A stretch of DNA of 64,000 nucleotides, from the NCBI RefSeq assembly GCF_900104575.1, contig NZ_LT629731.1, positions 942,189-1,006,188 of the forward strand, given 5' to 3'. The DNA is from Bacillus tuaregi. Its GTDB lineage: Bacteria; Bacillota; Bacilli; Bacillales; Cytobacillaceae. The notes beneath the pieces were generated by a model. That model saw nothing but the letters and a program-made list of their open reading frames with translations. It searched no databases and was not told the origin of the DNA. The position numbers were made by a program, and so were the translations under genes. This document shows positions 39,456-49,675 of the stretch, one piece after another (within the stretch, counting starts at the first letter, position 1; the number at the start of each line of letters is the position of its first letter).

Positions 39456-41174
39456 ATGAAATTGGAAGTTTTGCCATCTCTAAAAGGGGACTATAATCTT
39501 ACTAGTTATGAGGAAGTGTATAATAGTTTTGATTGGCAGGAAACAGAGAAGATGTTTTCTTGGTATGAGACTGGAAAAGTAAATATTGCTTATGAAGCAA
39601 TCGACAAGCATGCAGAAAGTGTCAGAAAAAACAAGATAGCCTTATATTATCATGAAGGATTAAGAAAAGAGAAATATACGTTTAAGGAAATGAAGGAGCT
39701 TTCCAATAAGGCTGGTAATGTTTTCAAACAGTATGCACAAGTTGAAAAGGGAGACCGTGTTTTCATTTTCATGCCAAGATCTCCAGAGTTATATTTCGCT
39801 GTTTTAGGAGCGATTAAGCTTGGTGCGATTGTTGGTCCATTATTTGAAGCATTCATGGAAGGTGCTGTACGTGACCGTCTAGAAGACAGTGATGCAAAAG
39901 TGATTGTGACTACAAAGGAACTTTTAGCGCGTATACCTGTTGAAGAATTGCCATCATTAAAACATATTTTTGTTGTCGGTGACGATGTAGAAGAAAATGG
40001 TCAAATTATCGACTTCAATAAAAAATTGAACGAAGCAAGCACACAGCTTGATATTCAATGGGTTGACCGTACAGATGGGATGCTATTGCATTATACGTCT
40101 GGTTCGACTGGAAAACCTAAAGGTGTCTTACATATTCATAATGCAATGATTCAACAATATCAAACAGCTAAATGGGTTCTTGATTTAAAAGAAGAGGATG
40201 TATATTGGTGCACGGCTGATCCAGGCTGGGTAACAGGAACAGCCTATGGAATTTTTGGACCGTGGCTGACAGGTACGTCAAATTTAATTGTCGGCGGTCG
40301 CTTCAATCCTGAAACATGGTATAAAATGCTTGAGGATTATGGTGTAACCGTTTGGTACAGTGCCCCAACTGCATTCCGTATGTTAATGGGTGCTGGTGAT
40401 GAAGTGGTTAAGAGATTTGATCTTTCGAATTTAAGACATATTTTAAGTGTTGGTGAGCCATTAAATCCAGAGGTTGTCCGCTGGGGAATGAAGGTATTTG
40501 GTTTAAGAATTCACGATACTTGGTGGATGACTGAAACCGGTGCACAGGTCATTTGTAACTATCCTTGCATGGAAGTGAAGCCTGGTTCAATGGGTAAGCC
40601 AATTCCAGGTGTAGAAGCAGCCATTGTTGATGATCAAGGAAATGTTCTACCACCTAATCGTATGGGTAACCTAGCGATTAAAAAAGGCTGGCCATCCATG
40701 ATGTATACGATTTGGAATAACCAAGAAAAGTATGATTCTTACTTTATGCCTGGTGACTGGTATGTATCTGGAGATTCGGCATATATGGATGAAGATGGTT
40801 ACTTCTGGTTCCAAGGCCGTGTTGATGATGTTATTATGACTGCTGGTGAGCGTGTTGGACCGTTTGAGGTTGAAAGTAAGCTTCTAGAGCATCCAGCGAT
40901 TGCTGAAGCCGGAGTAATCGGTAAGCCGGATCCTGTCCGTGGAGAAATCATTAAGGCATTTGTTGCCCTTTTAGATGGATATGAGCCATCAGAGGAGCTT
41001 ATCGAAGATATTCGTCAATTTGTAAAAACAGGACTTGCAGCGCATGCAGCGCCGAGAGAAATCGAGTTCCGTGATAAATTGCCGAAGACAAGAAGTGGTA
41101 AGATTATGCGCCGTGTGTTAAAAGCATGGGAGCTAAATTTACCAACAGGTGACCTTTCTACAATGGAAGATTAA
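39456..41174 (+). CDS. acsA: Acetyl-CoA synthetase AcsA
   Basis: This 572-residue ANL-superfamily enzyme activates acetate as acetyl-AMP, then acetyl-CoA. The adenylation motif YTSGSTGKPKG is at about residues 213-223, followed by TWWMTETGAQ, the hinge-adjacent WFQGRVDDVI, and the C-terminal PKTRSGKIMRR (about 549-559), whose lysine is the usual target of AcuA-type acetylation. It faces acuABC divergently, so enzyme and switch are neighbours. A terminator shared with the convergent PBP follows. Confidence 0.95.
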   Translation: MKLEVLPSLKGDYNLTSYEEVYNSFDWQETEKMFSWYETGKVNIAYEAIDKHAESVRKNKIALYYHEGLRKEKYTFKEMKELSNKAGNVFKQYAQVEKGDRVFIFMPRSPELYFAVLGAIKLGAIVGPLFEAFMEGAVRDRLEDSDAKVIVTTKELLARIPVEELPSLKHIFVVGDDVEENGQIIDFNKKLNEASTQLDIQWVDRTDGMLLHYTSGSTGKPKGVLHIHNAMIQQYQTAKWVLDLKEEDVYWCTADPGWVTGTAYGIFGPWLTGTSNLIVGGRFNPETWYKMLEDYGVTVWYSAPTAFRMLMGAGDEVVKRFDLSNLRHILSVGEPLNPEVVRWGMKVFGLRIHDTWWMTETGAQVICNYPCMEVKPGSMGKPIPGVEAAIVDDQGNVLPPNRMGNLAIKKGWPSMMYTIWNNQEKYDSYFMPGDWYVSGDSAYMDEDGYFWFQGRVDDVIMTAGERVGPFEVESKLLEHPAIAEAGVIGKPDPVRGEIIKAFVALLDGYEPSEELIEDIRQFVKTGLAAHAAPREIEFRDKLPKTRSGKIMRRVLKAWELNLPTGDLSTMED

Positions 41175-41183
41175 TGAGACATG

Positions 41184-41222
41184 AAAAAGCGGGTATCCCA
41201 TTTATTGGGATACCCGCTTTTA
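41184..41222. terminator. Bidirectional terminator between acsA and the PBP gene
   Basis: AAAAGCGGGTATCCCA / TGGGATACCCGCTTTT forms a 16-bp perfect stem with a short loop and A/T runs on both sides. Confidence 0.9.
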
Positions 41223-41223
41223 G

Positions 41224-44073
41224 CTATTGAACAGGAGGTGTTTCAGTACCTTGTTCCCCTGTTTCAGGTTCATTAGGTGGAGTAGCTGGCGGCTGGGTTT
41301 CTGTATTCGTTCCATCATCAGGAGCTTCAGAATCAACCGGTGTTGCTGGTGGCTGGCCAACGGTAACTGAGTTAGATGGTGCCGATTCATTTCCGGCGAT
41401 ATCTACGGCAGTGACATAATAGGTACCAGTTCCTGCCTGGAATGAGTAGGAACCATCTACTTGAATCGTCCCAACTCTACTTCCACCATTATAGACCCTA
41501 TAGCCAACGATATCGTATTCTGAGCTGCCTCCCCATGTAATGGTATTTCCTGAAACGGCAATACCTGGTGCAGAAGGAGGACTTCCGTTATCCTGGAGGC
41601 TGGAACTTGGAACAATTGCATTTGCCAAGCCGTTGCTGTACGATGCCAATTGATTTGCTGAAATTCCGAGCATTTTTTGAATCGCAGCAGAGTCTAGGAT
41701 AACGCCTGTTTGGACAAATTCTGCAGGTGTTGAATCAAGGGCTAAATATTTTTTGCCACCAATTGTAACAAATTTTCCACTATCAAAGCTATGGTCCGAT
41801 TTAGTAGGAACAAACTTAGCATTGAAGAGATCGGTGCGGACAAGTCCGGCATTTGCACATGCCTCAGTTGCTAAGCCGCCTGATACCGCACAGAAGGTTC
41901 TTGTTACAATTCCCTCCGGCATTGGTTGTCTTTCGCTAGGGTCTACCAATTCTGGAGCAATGTCATAGGCTGCATTCATTAAATCTGCCCAAAGATAAAT
42001 ATTTCTTACACCATATGAAAGTCCTTTATAGCTTAGCTCTAATGGTTTTGGTTCATCGTAACCATTCCAAACTCCAAATGAGACATTTGGATTTGTTGCA
42101 ACAAACCATGAATCCTTGTAATCCTGACCTGTACCTGTTTTCCCTGCCCAGTCAGAGCTGAATTTTAAGCGCCCGTTTAAGGATGTGGCTGTCCCACCGC
42201 TAATAACATCTCTTAACAGATCATAGGTTAAATAGGCGGTTTGAGGACTGAAAACCGGTACCGGATTTACTTCATGCTGAAAGATAATATTTCCTTCTTT
42301 ATCCGTAATTTTTTCAATCATATAAGCATCGATAAATTGACCGCTGTTGGCAAAGGTGCCATAAGCGTTCGTATTTTCTTCAACAGAGACGCCGTTTGTC
42401 AGTCCGCCAAGGGCAGCTGAACGGTTCACATAGTCACCCTCTGTTAAAGAGGTAAAGCCCATTTTTTCGAGGTATTGAGCCGGTTTCGTATCAATAATAT
42501 CCACATATGCTTTAACTGCAGGGATATTGTAGGATCTAGTTAACGCTTCCCTGGCTGTTACAAGCCCATGAGTCCCACCGCCGTAGTTGGTAGGCCAAGG
42601 TCTGCTTGACCCAGGATTTAATCTTAATGGCACGTCAGGTAGGATGCTACCTGGAGAAATGGTTCCCTGTTCAAAAGCAGGTGCATAGACAAGCAAGGGC
42701 TTCATCGTGGAACCATTCGACCGTTTTGCGCTCGTTGCATGGTTGATCTGCTCACGATGATAATCACGTCCGCCGACAAAACTGATGATTCTACCTGTTT
42801 TGTTCTCTATCAAGATGGCTCCAGTTTCTACTGGGTCACTAACCGTCTTTACTTCGCCTGTCTCAGGATCAGTATACGTTTTAGATTTATCGCTTCCATA
42901 GTATTGGAAGTTATTTACAACCTCTGTAAATCGGTCATAAATATCCTTATTTATTGTGCTGTGAATTTCATAGCCATTTTGACGGATGTCCCTATCAGCT
43001 AGGGCAAGGTATTTTTCTTTTAAGACGGCGTCACCATCCAGCTTGTCCTTCGTGATACCGTCTTTTTCTGCCAACACATATGACATGACTTCCGTAGCCC
43101 GTTTTTCAATTTCGAATGTCACCCATGGATATTGCTCGACTGGATTTTCATGAATCGTAATAAAATCCTTGGTAATATCGTAGGCGAGGGCCTCTTCATA
43201 TTGCTGCTTTGAGATTTTTCCGTCCGTATACATTCTGTTTAAGACGGTTTTCATTCGCGAAATCCCAGGATTAAGATTTTGTTTAATTTCACCGCCGTTC
43301 GTATACGGTGTATATCCAAAAGGACTTTGTGGCAAACCAGCGATAAACGCAGCCTGTGGCAGGTTCAAGTCACTTACATCCTTGCCGAATATTCCCTTTG
43401 CCGCCGATTGTACACCGGCAATATTTCTCCCCGATGAATTACGTCCAAAAGTCGATACATTTAAATAGGCTTCAAGTATTTCCTCCTTTGAAAAGAACTT
43501 TTCGAGCCGGAGTGCCAGTAGTATCTCCTTTGCTTTTCGTTCAAATGAGACTTCATTTGTTAAGATTTGATTTTTAATAAGCTGCTGGGTAAGTGTACTG
43601 CCTCCTGTCTGGACAGAAGAATTGGTGACCTCTTGAAAGATTGCTCGCAGGATTGCTTTAGGAACAACCCCACCATGCTCGTAGAAATATTCATCCTCTG
43701 TTGCTACAACCGCGTTAATCAAATCCTGTGATACATCCTTTAGCTTCACTTCCTCCCGTTCGAGGTCAGTGTAGAGCTTACCAAGGTAGACATCATTAGC
43801 GAAATATAGTTTAGAGGTTTCTTCATAGTTATAGATATTTTTTTTCATGTTATCATAGGAGCGTATGGGTTCATTTTTTACCAGCGATGCAAAATAACCT
43901 GCTCCTAGACCGCCTGCAAAAAAGACTCCAAGTACAACTACAATCATAAAAATAAGGGCAAGATTCCATAATACTTGGTAGGTAATGCGGGCTTTCTTGA
44001 TTGTTTGTTTATCCTTCAACAGATTGATAAACCTCTTAAATTTACTGCTATATTTCGATTTTTCAATTTTCAT
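41224..44073 (-). CDS. Class A penicillin-binding protein with FN3 domain
   Basis: This 949-residue bifunctional PBP has a cytoplasmic basic N-terminus and a membrane helix (about residues 37-60). The GT51 transglycosylase has ATEDEYFYEHGG (about 128-139), GGSTLTQQLIKN (about 158-169), RKAKEILLALRLE and SKEEILEAYLN. The transpeptidase has STMK (about 457), SYN (about 515) and KTGT (about 646). A fibronectin type III domain follows (about 825-905), then a Pro/Thr/Glu-rich tail. It polymerises and crosslinks glycan strands outside the membrane. PbpF/PbpG-like paralogues are the closest guess. Its site between acsA and tyrS is an insertion relative to B. subtilis as I recall it. Confidence 0.9.
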   Translation of the reverse strand: MKIEKSKYSSKFKRFINLLKDKQTIKKARITYQVLWNLALIFMIVVVLGVFFAGGLGAGYFASLVKNEPIRSYDNMKKNIYNYEETSKLYFANDVYLGKLYTDLEREEVKLKDVSQDLINAVVATEDEYFYEHGGVVPKAILRAIFQEVTNSSVQTGGSTLTQQLIKNQILTNEVSFERKAKEILLALRLEKFFSKEEILEAYLNVSTFGRNSSGRNIAGVQSAAKGIFGKDVSDLNLPQAAFIAGLPQSPFGYTPYTNGGEIKQNLNPGISRMKTVLNRMYTDGKISKQQYEEALAYDITKDFITIHENPVEQYPWVTFEIEKRATEVMSYVLAEKDGITKDKLDGDAVLKEKYLALADRDIRQNGYEIHSTINKDIYDRFTEVVNNFQYYGSDKSKTYTDPETGEVKTVSDPVETGAILIENKTGRIISFVGGRDYHREQINHATSAKRSNGSTMKPLLVYAPAFEQGTISPGSILPDVPLRLNPGSSRPWPTNYGGGTHGLVTAREALTRSYNIPAVKAYVDIIDTKPAQYLEKMGFTSLTEGDYVNRSAALGGLTNGVSVEENTNAYGTFANSGQFIDAYMIEKITDKEGNIIFQHEVNPVPVFSPQTAYLTYDLLRDVISGGTATSLNGRLKFSSDWAGKTGTGQDYKDSWFVATNPNVSFGVWNGYDEPKPLELSYKGLSYGVRNIYLWADLMNAAYDIAPELVDPSERQPMPEGIVTRTFCAVSGGLATEACANAGLVRTDLFNAKFVPTKSDHSFDSGKFVTIGGKKYLALDSTPAEFVQTGVILDSAAIQKMLGISANQLASYSNGLANAIVPSSSLQDNGSPPSAPGIAVSGNTITWGGSSEYDIVGYRVYNGGSRVGTIQVDGSYSFQAGTGTYYVTAVDIAGNESAPSNSVTVGQPPATPVDSEAPDDGTNTETQPPATPPNEPETGEQGTETPPVQ

Positions 44074-44169
44074 TCATTGATCCCCTCCAAAATCACCCTT
44101 CATTATAGCATAAACAAGAGGGGGAAACCGAAAAGATTGTTGCTATTTGCGGAATTTTACCGATATCAT

Positions 44170-44198
44170 TTGACATTATTTGCTGACTATGGTAAAAA
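44170..44198 (+). promoter_or_regulatory. Sigma-A promoter for the tyrS T-box transcript
   Basis: TTGACA at 44170-44175 is followed after 17 nt by TAAAAA at 44193-44198. The -35 is perfect, and the leader begins just downstream. Confidence 0.6.
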
Positions 44199-44204
44199 TG
44201 CAAT

Positions 44205-45759
<1,555 letters not shown>

Positions 45760-45784
45760 TCCAACATGTTGCCTGACAACATAA

Positions 45785-45816
45785 TAAAAAACCTTGCCAA
45801 ATGGCAAGGTTTTTTA
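45785..45816. terminator. Bidirectional terminator between tyrS and rpsD
   Basis: AAAAACCTTGCC / GGCAAGGTTTTT is a perfect stem with A and T runs, serving two convergent genes. Confidence 0.85.
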
Positions 45817-45824
45817 ACGTATCA

Positions 45825-46427
45825 TTAACGAGAGTAGAACTCAACGATGAATGCTTCGTTAATTTCAGCTGGTAATTCAGAACGCTCTGGTAAACGTGTG
45901 AAAGTACCTTCTAATTTGTCAGCATCAAAAGTTAAGAAATCAGGGACAAAGTTGTTCACTTCGATTGCTTCTTTGATGATGTCAAGGTTACGTGATTTTT
46001 CACGAACACCAATTGTTTGGCCTGGTTGTAGGCGGTAAGAAGGAATATCAACGCGCTTTCCATCTACTAGAATATGACCGTGGTTAACTAGCTGACGAGC
46101 TTGACGGCGAGTACGAGCTAAACCTAAACGGTAAACAATATTATCTAAGCGAGATTCTAAAAGAACCATAAAGTTTTCACCGTGGATACCAGCGATTTTT
46201 CCGGCTTTATCAAAAAGATTGCGGAATTGACGCTCGTTTACACCATACATATGGCGAAGCTTTTGCTTTTCTTGTAATTGTAAACCATATTCAGATAGTT
46301 TTTTACGTTGGTTTGGACCATGTTGTCCAGGAGCGTAAGGACGCTTTTCTAATTCTTTACCAGTGCCGCTTAAGGAAATACCTAAACGACGAGACAGTTT
46401 CCAGCTTGGACCTGTATAACGAGCCAT
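45825..46427 (-). CDS. rpsD: 30S ribosomal protein S4
   Basis: This 200-residue primary rRNA-binding protein nucleates small-subunit assembly. The N-terminus [30 protein letters not shown] and the central S4 domain ([34 protein letters not shown], about residues 90-123) are unmistakable. It lacks zinc-type cysteines, so it is the non-zinc form. GAGGAGG ribosome site. A long 5' leader and strong promoter lie upstream, consistent with the autoregulation known for B. subtilis rpsD. Confidence 0.98.
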   Translation of the reverse strand: MARYTGPSWKLSRRLGISLSGTGKELEKRPYAPGQHGPNQRKKLSEYGLQLQEKQKLRHMYGVNERQFRNLFDKAGKIAGIHGENFMVLLESRLDNIVYRLGLARTRRQARQLVNHGHILVDGKRVDIPSYRLQPGQTIGVREKSRNLDIIKEAIEVNNFVPDFLTFDADKLEGTFTRLPERSELPAEINEAFIVEFYSR

Positions 46428-46612
46428 GAATGACTCCTCCTCTATGTTTTTATTTTTGGTAAAATAAAAACAGATGTGAGACCTTCCTTGGACATTTTGT
46501 TTTCATGTACCTTCGCCCTAGCAGCAGAGGGTTACTCAATACACCATCGAATGCATTTGAGGAACAAAATGATGCCAAAAAACTATTCACATATGCTGCA
46601 ATATTTTACACA
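46428..46612 (-). promoter_or_regulatory. rpsD leader, likely S4-binding autoregulatory RNA
   Basis: About 185 nt of untranslated leader separate the promoter from rpsD. A perfect 12-bp hairpin (46445-46472) lies just before the ribosome site on the minus strand. B. subtilis S4 represses its own translation by binding its leader; I infer the same here, without matching a covariance model. Confidence 0.5.
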
Positions 46613-46618
46613 AAGAGT

Positions 46619-46648
46619 ATTATATAATTATTGTGGATTGAATGTCAA
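46619..46648 (-). promoter_or_regulatory. Sigma-A promoter for rpsD
   Basis: On the minus strand TTGACA (46648-46643) and TATAAT (46624-46619) are both perfect consensus hexamers, separated by 18 nt. Confidence 0.8.
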
Positions 46649-46801
46649 GTGCGGATCATAATAGCTTTCGCCTTTATATAAAGAAAATGATAGACATTCA
46701 TAGTATGTTTGGTAAATTTATCTATGTACATGTATAATATATCATAAGAAATATGTACGGCTAGTTATAAGAATCAGGATAAAAATTAGGTGAGGTTTAC
46801 T

Positions 46802-48676
46802 ATGGAATTGCTCGAGGAACGTATCATTCTGAATTTAAAAAGTCGTTTTTTTGATATGATCTCTACAGATTACCATCAATTGCGATATGATTCTATATTG
46901 GAAGAAATGCTTATGACAATTAAACAGTTGATGCAGGCTGAAGAGGTAACGCTTTTTCATTTTGATGAAAAAAACGAACAGCTGGTTGTGGAGGCTTCCA
47001 CCCATTCAGAAAGGAAACGAAACCTCGCTGCAGTTCATTTTACCTCGGAAATTCATCAAGCATTAGAAATGCATCAAAAAGTCTACCGAAGACCTTTCAA
47101 TTTTGAGGCCTTTGACCAATATGATTTATTGATTCCTGTTAGAAATAATGGTACTATCCAAAGCTATCTCGTCTTGAAGGAAGAAGGCATGTTTTGTTCA
47201 AAATTAACTGAGAAAGTTCTTGAAAAGTTAAGTATTGAATGTGGGCTGTTTCTGCAAAAGGCTCAAAAGCTTGCCAAGCTCATTGTTGAGGAAAAACGAT
47301 ACAGACAGCTGTTTCGTGTTACTGAAAAAGTGCATTCTACTATGAATATGAAGTCGGTGCTAGGTGAAATTATCGACTCATTAAAGAAAGTCTATCCATC
47401 CTTTTCCTATCTTCTGTTTCTCTCACAGGATCATAAAGGCTACGATGGCTTACCCATTAAAGAATTTAATTATACAAATAATAACATAGCGATTATGCAG
47501 TCCTATGTGACTGGAACCATTCAATTTGAAGTGTCTGTCACCGAGCGACAAGCAATCTTATACGCACCGTTAAAAGGAAAACAAGGTGTCTATGGAGTCC
47601 TGCAGGTAACATCACCTAATACGCTTGTTTTTCCAAAAAATGAAGTTGAATTTATTACTCTTCTAGCAAATACTGCTGGAGGAGCTATTGAGAATGCTCA
47701 GCTGTATGAACAGTCTAAGCGCTTAATTTCAGATTTACAACTGATTAATGAAACGAGTCATCATCTAAATTCAAATCTTCGTCTGACTGAAACCATGGCT
47801 TACATGGCAGATCAAATTGTGAAATCTCTTAAGGCTGAAGAAGTTGGGTTTATCCAATTTAATGCCGAAGGTTCACAAAGACATATTCAACAAGGTAGTA
47901 CTCGTTTCTTTTTTACAAAAGATGCCAAATCCTATATTGATTATTTCTATGAAAAAATACAATCAGAGCAAGATTCTTTATTTATCGGTGATTTAAAGCT
48001 GCCGAACGAAATGAAGCATGTGACGCTCTATAAGTCGGCAATGGCTGTACCGATGAGTCAATCTAACGTCTTAAATGGATTTGTCCTTGTTCTTCATCGA
48101 GATTCGTATGCTTTTTCATTTGATACATATAAGCTGTTTCTCTCTCTTATACATCATTCAACATTAGCGTTCACTAATACGCTTTTAAGAGAAAAGCTAG
48201 AAAGATTAGTGGTCACTGATCATTTAACAAAGCTGTATTCGCGTAAGTATTTGGATGAGCAGATTCATCAGTCAATGCAGTTTGATGAGGGAGCCGTCTT
48301 CATTTTAATTGATATTGATAATTTTAAAGTGGTGAATGATACGTATGGTCATCAAGTGGGAGATGAAGTAATTATTCAAGTGTCCAATGTGATTCATGAT
48401 AATATACGTGGTACGGATATCGGAGCCCGCTGGGGTGGTGAGGAACTGGCTGTCTACCTCCCAAGAGTTCCACTTGAGACAGGCGTGAAAATTGCCGAGC
48501 GTTTAGTCCGAAAGGTAAGGGAATCAACCGATCCATCGGTCACGATTTCCTGCGGTGTGACCTGCTGGAAAAAGGAGGATGGGGATGATTATCGAAATCT
48601 ATTTAAACGTGCCGATAATGCCCTCTACATGGCCAAGAAAACAGGTAAAAATAAAGTAGTGACCGAGCCCTGCTAA
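46802..48676 (+). CDS. ytrP: GAF-GGDEF protein YtrP
   Basis: This 624-residue cytosolic protein appears to have three GAF-like sensory modules (roughly residues 20-150, 165-305 and 320-460) and a C-terminal GGDEF domain (about 465-620). The active site is RWGGEEL, a functional GGEEF-type variant, and an RGTD motif lies five residues before it, matching the inhibitory I-site. It could synthesise c-di-GMP; in B. subtilis, YtrP is usually described as a GGDEF protein of uncertain activity. ATG 46802 follows AGGTGAGG; a GTG in the same frame 12 nt upstream overlaps that site. Confidence 0.88.
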   Translation: MELLEERIILNLKSRFFDMISTDYHQLRYDSILEEMLMTIKQLMQAEEVTLFHFDEKNEQLVVEASTHSERKRNLAAVHFTSEIHQALEMHQKVYRRPFNFEAFDQYDLLIPVRNNGTIQSYLVLKEEGMFCSKLTEKVLEKLSIECGLFLQKAQKLAKLIVEEKRYRQLFRVTEKVHSTMNMKSVLGEIIDSLKKVYPSFSYLLFLSQDHKGYDGLPIKEFNYTNNNIAIMQSYVTGTIQFEVSVTERQAILYAPLKGKQGVYGVLQVTSPNTLVFPKNEVEFITLLANTAGGAIENAQLYEQSKRLISDLQLINETSHHLNSNLRLTETMAYMADQIVKSLKAEEVGFIQFNAEGSQRHIQQGSTRFFFTKDAKSYIDYFYEKIQSEQDSLFIGDLKLPNEMKHVTLYKSAMAVPMSQSNVLNGFVLVLHRDSYAFSFDTYKLFLSLIHHSTLAFTNTLLREKLERLVVTDHLTKLYSRKYLDEQIHQSMQFDEGAVFILIDIDNFKVVNDTYGHQVGDEVIIQVSNVIHDNIRGTDIGARWGGEELAVYLPRVPLETGVKIAERLVRKVRESTDPSVTISCGVTCWKKEDGDDYRNLFKRADNALYMAKKTGKNKVVTEPC

Positions 48677-48707
48677 CATCATTTAATAGAAAAAGAAGTA
48701 TCCTTAA

Positions 48708-48738
48708 AACAACTCCTTATTAGCGGAGTTGTTTTTTT
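48708..48738 (+). terminator. Terminator after ytrP
   Basis: AACAACTCC / GGAGTTGTT hairpin is followed by a T run. Confidence 0.8.
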
Positions 48739-48876
48739 ATGACTACCTATTGTGTAAATTCTACAGAATAAGACCCATCAATCTGCTAAACAAAGCGAAT
48801 GAGCATGAATACTCATAACATTTGTCGAGTTGTTTTAAAAGGATTGCAGCACAGAAAGGCGAATTTTGTATAGATA

Positions 48877-48921
48877 GAAAAGTTTCGCCCTTTTCCACTT
48901 GTAGAAGTGGAGGACTTCTGT
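48877..48921 (-). repeat. Short relative of the 62.2-kb structured repeat
   Basis: Read on the minus strand, this has ACAGAAGTCCTCCAC, then TTCTACAAGTG, then a second hairpin GAAAAG / CTTTTC. The first two blocks equal those at 62197-62224, except that the 62-kb copy has two extra bases (AC) between them. It lies upstream of refZ and lacks the rest of the longer element. Confidence 0.55.
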
Positions 48922-48955
48922 TATATGAAGTTAAATCAATAATAGTGAGGGATTT

Positions 48956-49675
48956 ATGATGAAAAAGAACTCGAAAGAGGAAATCATCCAAGCTGCTATT
49001 TTCTTATTTAATACGAAAGGATTTCAAGGAACAACGGTCAGAGATATTGCTGGTAAAGCTAAAGTGAATGTGGCGAATATATCCTATTATTTTCAAAATA
49101 AGAATGGTCTTTTAGAATATTGTTTTACTGATTATTATGAGAATTATTTAAGTGAGTTTGAAAAGGGGATGTCTGTCCTTGAGTCAGATGCCTATGTTTG
49201 TATGCAGAAGGTTATTGAAAATATACTTCATTTCCAAAGTGAAAATTTACATTTAACAAGGTTTATTCTCCGAGAGCTATCCTTGGATACACAGGTGGTT
49301 CGTGAAATGATGTCAACTTATTTGACGAAAGAGCGCTATCTGTTTTCAAAAATACTGGAGCATGGCATGTCACGGAAGGAATTTAAAAAAGTGGATATTC
49401 ATTTTTTTATTATTCAATTAAAAGGCTTACTGTCGATGCCGTTTTTAAATAGCCATTATATCTCGGAAGTACTGCATATTCTGCCTCACGAAAGCTATTT
49501 TGCTGATAAATATTATCTTGAGGTTAAGAAATGGCTGGAAGGTATCCTGATTCCTTCTCAAGTGAAGAGAAACTATCATGTAGCGCCGCCTACGGTGAAT
49601 CATGTTCCAATCCGAAGGACGAACAAAGTCCATGCAGGCGGCGCTGGTCTTCGCTATATATTAGAACGACACTAA
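48956..49675 (+). CDS. refZ: TetR-type regulator of Z-ring assembly RefZ (YttP)
   Basis: This 239-residue TetR-family protein has an N-terminal HTH (IIQAAIFLFNTKGFQGTTVRDIAGKAKVNVANISYYF, about residues 9-45) and a helical C-terminal domain, with a basic tail ending LRYILERH. RefZ binds specific motifs near the replication origin and influences FtsZ positioning at the onset of sporulation. Two adjacent ATG codons compete as start, and GTGAGGG fits the second (48959) slightly better. Its 3' end overlaps hisJ by 15 nt in convergent orientation. Confidence 0.86.
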   Translation: MMKKNSKEEIIQAAIFLFNTKGFQGTTVRDIAGKAKVNVANISYYFQNKNGLLEYCFTDYYENYLSEFEKGMSVLESDAYVCMQKVIENILHFQSENLHLTRFILRELSLDTQVVREMMSTYLTKERYLFSKILEHGMSRKEFKKVDIHFFIIQLKGLLSMPFLNSHYISEVLHILPHESYFADKYYLEVKKWLEGILIPSQVKRNYHVAPPTVNHVPIRRTNKVHAGGAGLRYILERH

